A stretch of 54,463 nucleotides of DNA from Mycobacterium colombiense. GTDB lineage: Bacteria; Actinomycetota; Actinomycetes; Mycobacteriales; Mycobacteriaceae. Position 1 is the first letter of the stretch. The number at the start of each line of letters is the position of its first letter. The stretch lies in contig NZ_LZSX01000109.1 of NCBI RefSeq assembly GCF_001665835.1, forward strand, positions 1 to 54,463, given 5' to 3'. Positions 8,601 to 15,866 of the stretch are shown piece by piece. The translations under genes and the position numbers were made by a program. A model generated the notes under the pieces. That model ran no database searches. It worked only from the letters and a program-made list of their open reading frames with translations, and had not been told where the DNA came from.

Positions 8601-11600
8601 CAGACGCACACCGGTTGTCGTCGTTGACCTGCACGACGGAAAGCGCCGTAGCTTCGAATGCTGCGGGCAGCGAACCTTGGCTTGCGAAAGTGAAGCGGAA
8701 GAGCACAAGGTTGTCTCCGCGGGTCGCAACGACGGTCGCCCGCACATCAGACTTCCAAACCTCGGCGGTGGCTCGCCAATTCGACATCTCGATATCTCGA
8801 CCGCGCCGGGTTCCGGCGTTTACGCCTCGGCGGCGGTCGTCTGAGCGAAACTCCCCATCGATGAGGTCTGCCATGGCATCCCAGTCATGGGCCGCAAAGT
8901 GCGCCAAGAATTGCTCGACCGCTTGGCTCGCCTTGTTCTCTATCCGCGATGCCGGCCGGCTGAGTTCCTTCAATCGCGCGACAGCGGCGTCCGGGTCTGT
9001 CTCATCAAACACCTCGCAACGGGTCAGTCGGTCGCCATCGGCGATCAGAAGCATCACCATGCGCCATTCGACTCCCAGGCCGTCTGGCGAGGACCCGTGT
9101 GCATAGTTGGTGATCACCCCTCCAAATCTGTTGAGTTGGTGCACGGTTTCGATATGGACTTTGAAGTCCGGGGTGAGATCGAAAAGGGTATGTATTGCTG
9201 AAGTCATGTCGCTGGTAGTGAATGGTGTGCCTCGTCGATGGTCGACCGTCACCCAGTCCGCCGGGGGAAATTCATGCCGGTTGAACATCGCGTGCACGCC
9301 GGCTACCACCGACCACGTATCTGCATAAGCGGCCGCTTCGCCTGCGATGTAGCGGGCATCGAGTTCGTTGAAAGCCGCGTCAATGTCGTCCAAATCGAAC
9401 ACGATGCGCGCGACGGCGCGGCCGTCGGCGTCGAGTTCTACGACATCGAAACCGATTACGTAAAACCGATCGGGTCCTCGGTCCGGGCCCGAGATTTGGA
9501 CTCGACTGAGGACCAAGGTCTCTCCACGAGTCGCAATCACGTCTGTTGCCAGGTCGATATCGAGATCGGCCATAGCCGAGATCTCGGCGATTACAGCATC
9601 TTTGCCCTGCCGCAGGCCGGCATTGACTACCCGGCGACGATCTTCGGTGCAAATGCTGTCGGCGAACATCTCGGCTGCTGCCTGCATGTCGTGAGCTGCA
9701 TAGCACGCCTTGAATCGCTCGTACTGCCGGCTTGCCGCATTTTCCAGTTTCGGCGCCGGAGCCGTCGTCAGCTGTTCGAACCTCGCGATCGCGGCGTTGA
9801 GGTCTTTCTCGTCGAACATCTCTAAGCGGTCGATCAGGTCGTCAAGGACCGTTTGGACGTTGATCACTCGCCATTCGGCGAGGGAACCGTCGTGCGAAGT
9901 CTCATGCGCCAGGTGGGTGACGACCGCGCCGCGGTCGTTCAAGCGATGCACCGACTCGATGAAGATTCTCAGATCGGACGGGCGATTTCGCGCGGCACCC
10001 AGCCACTCGGGCATTTCACCGGGCGCAATTGATATCCCTCGCCGGTGATCAATGTTCGCCCAATCCGGCGTTGTCGGAAGAGGTTCGCGTCGATTGAGCG
10101 ATGCGCAGCTCCGCGTGATTGCCGACCACGTGCGCGCATAGGCCGTCGCTTCGCCGGCGAGGTAGCGGGCGTCGAGTTCGGCTACGGCGGCGTCGAAGTC
10201 GTCGGGGTCGAAAACTATCCGCGTCAAGAGACGCTCGTTGGAATCGATTTCAATAACGTCAAGAACATCGGTGTGGAAGGCACCGGGCGCTTGATCCCAA
10301 TCCGCATACCTCAGGCGGGTGAGAATGAGGCGTGCGCCACGCGTTGCAACGACGGTCGACGTCATGTTGGTGCCTCCGAGGTCGGCAACGACCCGCATGC
10401 TCGCGATCTCGGCGTCTCGACCATGCCGCGCTTCCACGCCCACCACTCGACGTCGATCCTCGGTGGAGAAGTCTTCGGCCAGCATTTTCGCCAATGCATC
10501 CCAGTCGTGCGCCGTGAAGCGCGCTAGAAAGCGCTCGGCCACTTGACTAGCCGTGTTTTCCAGCTTGAGTGTCGGTCGGCTGAGCTGTTCGAATCGTGCA
10601 ATCGCGGAGTCGATTTCGGTCTCGTCGAAGACCTCGGTACGGTTTATCCAGCCGTCCTGGACCGCGAATAGCGCGATCCCGCGCCACTCGGCCGTCAAGC
10701 CCTCTTGGGAAACCTCATGCGCCGCGTAAGTAATGGCCGTTCCGATGTCGCTGAGCCGATGCACTTGCTCGACATAGATGTTGATCTCTTGCTTGGAGTC
10801 CCACCCGGCGTGGATGTATGCGGTCACGTCGCCAGGTCCGAACGCTGTTTCCCGTCGGTGGTCGACGTTGATGCAGTCCGGACTGGTCAAAGGTGGTTCG
10901 TGTCGGTTGAGCGCGGCGTAACTTTCCGCAACAGCTTTCCACGTTTCCGCATACGGCGCCGCTTCGCCGGCGAGGTACCGGGCGTCGAGTTCGGCGGTGG
11001 CGGCGTCGAAGTCGTCGAGATCGAAAGCGGCCATCGCCGCGATCCGCTCGTCTGTGTCGAGTTCGACCAATTGTAGGAAATCGACGCGGAACGCTTCTGA
11101 TTCCTTGCGGCTTCGCGAGTAGCGGGCACGAGTGAGGGCCAGGCGCGCTCCACGGGTTGCAACGGTATCTGATCTCGCGTCCGTCACTTCGATGGCGGCG
11201 GCCGACCGGTAGTCTTGGATCGCAGCATCTGGGCCGCGTCGTATCCCGGCACCAACCACCGAACGACGATCGTCGCCGTAGTAGTCGTCGGTGAGTAGCT
11301 CGGTTATCGCGTCCCAGTCGCGGGCCGCGAAATACGCATGCAGGCGCTCGTATACCCGTGTCGCTGTATTTTCGAGCGGCGCTCGCGGATGCAGTTCTTC
11401 GAGCCGTGCCTGGGCCGCATCGAGCTCGGCGATCGCCGTATCGATGTCGTCGATGTCGAACCACACCTGCAGGGCAACCTGGCCATCTTCATCGATCCCA
11501 TAAAGCAGGAGGAATTCGTCCTGCGGTGCCCCAGGGCTGACGTCGGCCGCGCCTATCATCAATCGAGCCAGCGCTAGACGCTCGCCTCGCACGGCGATAG

Positions 11601-14600
11601 CCATTTGGGTGACCCGCATAGGGACTTTCTCCAGAATGCGCCTGTTCACACCTGGGAACTCGCCCGGTGAGACGTCGACCTGTCCGAAGCCGACAATCTT
11701 GCGGCGGCTCTCGATGAACCCATTTGGCGCGAACAGCTGCTCGAATTCGTCCCAAGCCTCCCGGTTTATAGCGGCCGCTACACGTTCACCCGCTCGCACG
11801 CACGCGTTGTCGAACTCGACCCTTGGCACCTCGGGTGGAATCGGAATGGTGCCGAGGTCCCGCTTGCCAAGGATTCCCCGTGCCATCTCCGCAAGCGCCG
11901 CAGCGCCTTTGCGCTCATACAGGTCGACCGCTTGCTCGGCGGCGGCTCGAGCCCCGGCCACGTCGCCGGCGGCGCCCAGCACCGTTGCCAGCGTCAGGCA
12001 TGCGTCGCCGTGATCGACCAGGGCGTCGGTGCGCTCGGCCAAGGCGACTGCCTCGGAGGCGACCAGCCGGGCTCCCTCGTAATCGTTGTTCCGCGCCAGC
12101 AGATGCGCCCGAAGCGTCCGCCACGCAATCGATGGCTTCAGTGCGTGCCCGGCGAGACGCTCACTCTCCGAGCACAATTCACCGGCCTCGTCATCTCGAT
12201 CGAGCGCAAGACACCCCCGCCCCAGCAGCGCGGCGGTCTCTGCGGTGTCGGCGTCCAGGCCCATCCGACGAAAGCCGTTGTAGGCCTTACGCAGATGCGG
12301 CTCAGCGGCTGCCGGGTCATCGACGATGAGTTCGACGATGCCGGCGAACTGCTCGACCTCGAGCAGCGCATGGCGCAGGCCGAGCTCGGTGACCGTGCGC
12401 CGGGCCGAGTCGATCATCCGCCGGGCTGCCGCGGCGCGCCCGCGAAAGGCCTCCAACACGGCCTGGCATCGGGTCGAAGTGGCCTCGACGGCGGGGGAGT
12501 CGGTGGTGATCCGCAGCAGCCGAACCACATCGAGGCACCGCCCGCCGGCGCGCGGAACCGGGTTCGGGCCCCACAGCGCCGCGAGCGGCGCACCCGCCAA
12601 AACCGCGTTCACCCGGCGGTGTTCCCGCGCCCGCCGCGCTGCGGTCAGCGCGTCGTCCAGCGCGACCTCGCAGTCACCGATTCGTCCGAGACGATTGAGG
12701 CAGGCCGCGCGGACGGTGTGCGCCTTGGCTTCTCCGGCGGCGTCGTCCAGTTCGGCGAGTTTGGCCGCCGCCGCGCCCAACGCGGCTTCGACCTCGTCGA
12801 GGCGCTCGGGGTGTACCAACATCGAGAGTTGGCCGTCGAAGCATGTCGCCCATGCCGCGAGCCGGGCCGAATCAACCGTCGCCACTTGCAATTTAGATAC
12901 CGCACCCGCCGCAGACGCCACGTCTCCCGCGGCCAACAAGGCCTCGCAGCGGGCGATCAACAGCTCGGCGGTCTGCTCGTCGCGGTCGGGCAGCTCGTCG
13001 TCGATCTCCTCGAGCGCGTGCAGGGCGTGGTGGTAAAGGTCGGCGGCACCCTCGTAGGCCAGTCGTGCCATCGCCTGGTCGGCGGCGCGCCGGCAGTAGA
13101 AGACCGCCTTGGCCGCGTTTCCCGCCCAAGCACATTCGAAATAGTGATGAGCCAACTCGGCCAGCAGCTCGTCCTCGGCGCCGGGCAGCGTCTCGAGGGT
13201 CGCGGCGATGCGCTGGTGCAATCGCATGCGCCGCATGGACGCCAGCTCGGCCAGCAGTGACTGTCGGACGAGGGCGTGGTTGAACCGGTAGTACCCGCCG
13301 GGCTCTTCGATCACGATGCCGGCTTGGCGTGCTTCGTCGAACGCGTCGACAAGGTCGCTTCCGACCACCTGCTCGACCAGTTCCAGGGCGAACCGGCTTC
13401 CGACGACCGCGGCCGCGGCAAGGGCTTTGTTGATCTCGGCCGGAAGCCGAGAAAGCCTGCGGCTCACCGCTTCCCGTACCCCCTGGGGCAGGGTGCTCTG
13501 GTCCCACACCCCGCCGCTCTCGTCGACATGGCGCAGGGCCTCGATCAGGAAGAAGGGGTTACCGCCCGTGACCGATGCCAGTGCGTGAGCGAGTTCCTCG
13601 TCGTCGTAACCGGCCTCCGCGACGTAGGCCGTCACGTCCTCCTCGTCGAGTCCCCCGAGGGTAAGCCGGTTGGCTGTCCCGTCGCGGTGCAGGTCGGCGA
13701 GCATCGCCGCGAGGGGGTGGGAGCGGTCGAGGTCGGTGCTGCGGTACGTGCCGATTATTTGCACACGGGCGTGATCCCCGAAGCGCAGCAGGTGCCGCAA
13801 CAGGAGCAGGGTCGGTTTGGCTGCCCAGTGCAGATCATCGAGGACGAGAACGACAGGCGCGCTCTTCGACGCGGTTTGCAGCAGCGCGACGACGGCGTCG
13901 AAGAGTGCGTAACGCTCGGTGTCGGGGTCGGCGTGAGCCGGGGAAGTGAGATCGGGCAGGACATCCGCCAGCCCGGGCACAAGCGCCAGCAACGCTTCGA
14001 CGCCGCGCAGCCCTCGCAGCCGGTCTGCGCCCACACACGGTGCCAGCGAACGTAGCGCTTCGGCGAACGGCTGATAGGGCGCTCCGAGATCCTCGTCGCA
14101 ACGCCCGTACAACACGACCGCTCCTTGCGCGTAGGCCTGTTGCGACCACTCACCGGCCAGTCGTGTCTTGCCGACTCCGGGTTCGCCCGCGATCAGTACG
14201 GTGGGCACACCTCCGGCAAGCGCGGTCTGCCACGCCGAAAGCAGCCCTTCGAGTTCGCGTCCACGTCCCACGAACGGCCCGGGGCCCACCAACACCGCGG
14301 GAAAGTTGGGCCGCTCCATCGGCGCCCCGGGCGCCTGCGCTTCCGATTGTTCGGCACCTATTTCCAGTCGCAGCTCGAAAACATGCTCGGGCCGCGCGAG
14401 GTTCTTCAGTTGACGCATCCCGAGGTCGGTCAGCATGACGTCGTCGGCCAGCGAGTCGATGACGAGCTCGGCGGTCGCACCGGAGCACAGGATTTGGCCG
14501 CCTTCGGCCAGGGACCGCAGGCGCGCAACGCGGTTGACGGCCCGGCCGAAGTAGTCCCCGTCGCGAAGCTCGACCTCGCCGGTATGCAGCGCCATGCGGA

Positions 14601-15645
14601 CACGGATGGGGTGCCGCGATGGCCACGGCTCGTGAGTGATCGCGTCCTGCAACTCAATTGCGGCCGCGGCGCCCGCCGAAGGACGATCGAAGACCGAAAA
14701 TGTCGCGTCACCCTCGCCGCGCGTCTTGATCAGCCGACCGCCACGTGACGTGACGACCTGTTCGACCAACTCATCGTGGCGCGCGAGCGCGACCGCCATG
14801 GCATCGGGGTCGGCCTCCCACGCGGCCGTCGACCCCTCGATGTCGGTGAGCAGAAAAGTCACGGCGCGCGTCACCGACGAAGCGTGTTGTGCCACAGCGA
14901 TATCCAGTGAGGCGTCCTGTGCGACGATCGCTGCCTCGAGCCGGCGAAGTGCCGGCCCCGGATCGACCCCCAGGTCGTCGGCAAGCAGCGACCGGGCTCG
15001 TTGATAAGCGCCGAGGGCATCACCTTGCCGGCCGGCGCGGTACAGGGCGAGCATCAGCTGGCCCCATCGCCGCTCCCGCAGCGGGGCGTCGGCCACCGCG
15101 GCCTCGAGGTCACCGATGACCTCCGCGGCGCGGCCCGTTGCCAGCAGCGCGTCCGCGCGGTCCTCGACCAGCGCGGCGTGGCCCTCGATCCATCGCGTCT
15201 TCTCGGACGTTCCGCGTCGGCCATCGGGCAGTTCGGGGATCCCGCGCCACAGGGCAAGGGCCTCCTCGAAGCGGGCCAGTGCCTGGCTCGTGTCTCCAGC
15301 GGCGGCGGCGTCGCGTCCGAGTCGAGCCGCCGATTTGTAGCGCGACGCGTCAACCTCGCTCTCGGCGAGGATCCAGCCCGCCCCCTGGGTCAAGACAAAG
15401 CCGTCGCCGAGCGTGCGACGCAGCGAAGAGATGTGGGTCTGCAGGGCTTTGGCGGCGGTGCGTGGCGGGTCTTGGCCCCAGAGCAGCTCGACGAGGGTGT
15501 CGGCCGGCACGACGGACCCGCAGTGCAGCCCGAGCATCGTGAGGATGGCGCGCGGTTTCGCGCCCGGTATGACGACGAACGCTCCGTCTTGCCGGACCTG
15601 GAGAGGTCCCAAAACCCCCAGTTCCACCGGTGAAAGCGTACTCAT
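5671..15645 (-). CDS. Giant SARP/BTAD - nucleotidyl cyclase - STAND ATPase - 15x SnoaL-like regulator
   Basis: 3,324 residues. Order: winged-helix SARP head (~5-95); BTAD helical domain (~97-243); class III nucleotidyl cyclase (~258-430); AAA/STAND ATPase (~455-800); helical TPR-like region (~820-1265); SnoaL/NTF2-like modules (~1275-3324). The cyclase keeps metal Asp268 and Asp313, adenine-selecting Lys307, Asp364 before the YFG, and transition-state Asn371 and Arg375, so it looks active. Walker A is GEPGVGKT (487-494) and Walker B is VLVLDDLHW with Asp603 and Asp604. SARP, cyclase and LuxR-type ATPase heads are known in mycobacterial regulators; I do not recall this tail. The ATG at 15645 leaves a 221-bp divergent promoter region. 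The 3' end overlaps the S51-like gene by GTGA. GC falls in the tail (two sampled 60-base lines give 58 and 62%, against roughly 68% by eye in the head). DNA binding, cAMP output and ligand sensing by the tail are inference. Confidence 0.9.
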   Translation of the reverse strand: MSTLSPVELGVLGPLQVRQDGAFVVIPGAKPRAILTMLGLHCGSVVPADTLVELLWGQDPPRTAAKALQTHISSLRRTLGDGFVLTQGAGWILAESEVDASRYKSAARLGRDAAAAGDTSQALARFEEALALWRGIPELPDGRRGTSEKTRWIEGHAALVEDRADALLATGRAAEVIGDLEAAVADAPLRERRWGQLMLALYRAGRQGDALGAYQRARSLLADDLGVDPGPALRRLEAAIVAQDASLDIAVAQHASSVTRAVTFLLTDIEGSTAAWEADPDAMAVALARHDELVEQVVTSRGGRLIKTRGEGDATFSVFDRPSAGAAAAIELQDAITHEPWPSRHPIRVRMALHTGEVELRDGDYFGRAVNRVARLRSLAEGGQILCSGATAELVIDSLADDVMLTDLGMRQLKNLARPEHVFELRLEIGAEQSEAQAPGAPMERPNFPAVLVGPGPFVGRGRELEGLLSAWQTALAGGVPTVLIAGEPGVGKTRLAGEWSQQAYAQGAVVLYGRCDEDLGAPYQPFAEALRSLAPCVGADRLRGLRGVEALLALVPGLADVLPDLTSPAHADPDTERYALFDAVVALLQTASKSAPVVLVLDDLHWAAKPTLLLLRHLLRFGDHARVQIIGTYRSTDLDRSHPLAAMLADLHRDGTANRLTLGGLDEEDVTAYVAEAGYDDEELAHALASVTGGNPFFLIEALRHVDESGGVWDQSTLPQGVREAVSRRLSRLPAEINKALAAAAVVGSRFALELVEQVVGSDLVDAFDEARQAGIVIEEPGGYYRFNHALVRQSLLAELASMRRMRLHQRIAATLETLPGAEDELLAELAHHYFECAWAGNAAKAVFYCRRAADQAMARLAYEGAADLYHHALHALEEIDDELPDRDEQTAELLIARCEALLAAGDVASAAGAVSKLQVATVDSARLAAWATCFDGQLSMLVHPERLDEVEAALGAAAAKLAELDDAAGEAKAHTVRAACLNRLGRIGDCEVALDDALTAARRAREHRRVNAVLAGAPLAALWGPNPVPRAGGRCLDVVRLLRITTDSPAVEATSTRCQAVLEAFRGRAAAARRMIDSARRTVTELGLRHALLEVEQFAGIVELIVDDPAAAEPHLRKAYNGFRRMGLDADTAETAALLGRGCLALDRDDEAGELCSESERLAGHALKPSIAWRTLRAHLLARNNDYEGARLVASEAVALAERTDALVDHGDACLTLATVLGAAGDVAGARAAAEQAVDLYERKGAAALAEMARGILGKRDLGTIPIPPEVPRVEFDNACVRAGERVAAAINREAWDEFEQLFAPNGFIESRRKIVGFGQVDVSPGEFPGVNRRILEKVPMRVTQMAIAVRGERLALARLMIGAADVSPGAPQDEFLLLYGIDEDGQVALQVWFDIDDIDTAIAELDAAQARLEELHPRAPLENTATRVYERLHAYFAARDWDAITELLTDDYYGDDRRSVVGAGIRRGPDAAIQDYRSAAAIEVTDARSDTVATRGARLALTRARYSRSRKESEAFRVDFLQLVELDTDERIAAMAAFDLDDFDAATAELDARYLAGEAAPYAETWKAVAESYAALNRHEPPLTSPDCINVDHRRETAFGPGDVTAYIHAGWDSKQEINIYVEQVHRLSDIGTAITYAAHEVSQEGLTAEWRGIALFAVQDGWINRTEVFDETEIDSAIARFEQLSRPTLKLENTASQVAERFLARFTAHDWDALAKMLAEDFSTEDRRRVVGVEARHGRDAEIASMRVVADLGGTNMTSTVVATRGARLILTRLRYADWDQAPGAFHTDVLDVIEIDSNERLLTRIVFDPDDFDAAVAELDARYLAGEATAYARTWSAITRSCASLNRREPLPTTPDWANIDHRRGISIAPGEMPEWLGAARNRPSDLRIFIESVHRLNDRGAVVTHLAHETSHDGSLAEWRVINVQTVLDDLIDRLEMFDEKDLNAAIARFEQLTTAPAPKLENAASRQYERFKACYAAHDMQAAAEMFADSICTEDRRRVVNAGLRQGKDAVIAEISAMADLDIDLATDVIATRGETLVLSRVQISGPDRGPDRFYVIGFDVVELDADGRAVARIVFDLDDIDAAFNELDARYIAGEAAAYADTWSVVAGVHAMFNRHEFPPADWVTVDHRRGTPFTTSDMTSAIHTLFDLTPDFKVHIETVHQLNRFGGVITNYAHGSSPDGLGVEWRMVMLLIADGDRLTRCEVFDETDPDAAVARLKELSRPASRIENKASQAVEQFLAHFAAHDWDAMADLIDGEFRSDDRRRGVNAGTRRGRDIEMSNWRATAEVWKSDVRATVVATRGDNLVLFRFTFASQGSLPAAFEATALSVVQVNDDNRCASVVVFDPDDIESAFEELETRYLAGEAAAHRHTWSTLLRDFTAFNEHKLPLTTPDWVNLDHRRGRAFSPGELIPYIHATWQLAPHAKIYVYAVHRLSGHGAVVTQSTHGTSPDGFDAEWLEVSLLTVDGDLINRCEVFDEVDLDAAIARFEKLQPRWRRVENAASRVLERVFTYFAARDWISLAELVTEDFCAEDRRPVVNAGIRHGRNAEVADMRAIADVGVAHMTVTVMATRGEHLTLGRLLLPVGDQAPESFRSEALGVVEINADNRAASRTLFGVDDIDAAFAELDARYLAGEAAPHTRVWSLMMQTYATLNRHEIPATAPDFDNIDHRRGITFEPGEIVPYVQATWNDAPDLKMFIETVHRLTNTGCVITHTACGSSQEGFDAEWQETVLFTFEGDLIKRCEMFDETDVDAAIARFEELQSQPLQLENAASRAEHQLFAHSAAGDWAAVAEMLTRNSYVDDRRRVVNVGFWDGRDAVIANMRALEEGLAHVTLTVIATRGERLALIRIRSFNPDVRRGEFVVEMLGIAETHSDGRIGAHVFFESDDVDAAFEELETRYLSGEAAAHSCTWSAIVESYAALNRGQLPPTTTAFVDIDHRRGAAMAPGELIKFLRSALDQTPDLAIRIAAVHRLGPRGAVVTHAATGASPEGFEAEWREVSILTADGDKLDRCEVFDETDLDAALARFDELNRSAPQLENAATAALARAFDAFNRSDLDGFLATLDADGRMEDRRKGLRAYHDEPARRENARAMFDTPPSSWRVELEPIAIRNSRFALARLRWRDINEPDQPVTVELLAVVEVDDDGLIHHTVSLDPEDINGAFAALTERWIASGDVVHTEVVEVMQRLTEAVNNHDWDAFTRVTAGATHVNHRQLGKRDTQTMADHMSSMRTLVSLAPDYRVESTEFLRLSARGAVGHAVTRGTTTDGAAIEIPLIQLILVEGDRVAHIEDFDPDRLDLALARFDERDGEDQSK
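5674..11823 (-). repeat. Tandem array of fifteen ~135-residue SnoaL-like modules
   Basis: After one unpaired module (residues 1275-1420), a two-module unit repeats seven times. Each unit begins with an L/I/V-EN-x-A-[ST] motif, at residues 1424, 1695, 1967, 2235, 2506, 2777 and 3047; the spacing is 271, 272, 268, 271, 271 and 270. On DNA the units start at 11376, 10563, 9747, 8943, 8130, 7317 and 6507. The first half-unit carries a (D/E)DRR motif and ends in FDxDDxDAAxAELDARYLAGEA. The second carries DHRR and ends in EVFDExDxDAAxARFExL. The shared motifs show that both halves are one fold. A 19-base segment is identical at 7344, 8157 and 9777. The first and last units are the most divergent. 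Confidence 0.93.
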
Positions 15646-15866
15646 GTCAGCTATCTTCGGCGGGACAATTCAATACTCGGTCAAGATCGGGTAAAGCCAC
15701 GCTGCCTGCAGTTCGTTGTCCGGCCCCAACCTCCCGTGACCTCGATGGATGTCTACCAGCTACTGCGCCGGTCCTCACCGATTGGTGCGCTAGCAAGGCC
15801 TTGTCGTGCTGGGCTCGTCCAGATACCGAACATCCGTGTTCATCCGACCGTTTACGGTTGGTACCT
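15646..15866. promoter_or_regulatory. Divergent intergenic region between giant regulator and GAF-PP2C gene
   Basis: 221 bp must hold the promoters of both the giant SARP/cyclase gene (leftward) and the GAF-phosphatase gene (rightward). Moderate-GC stretches occur near 15660-15700. No -10/-35 pair or operator stood out strongly enough to name. Confidence 0.4.
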
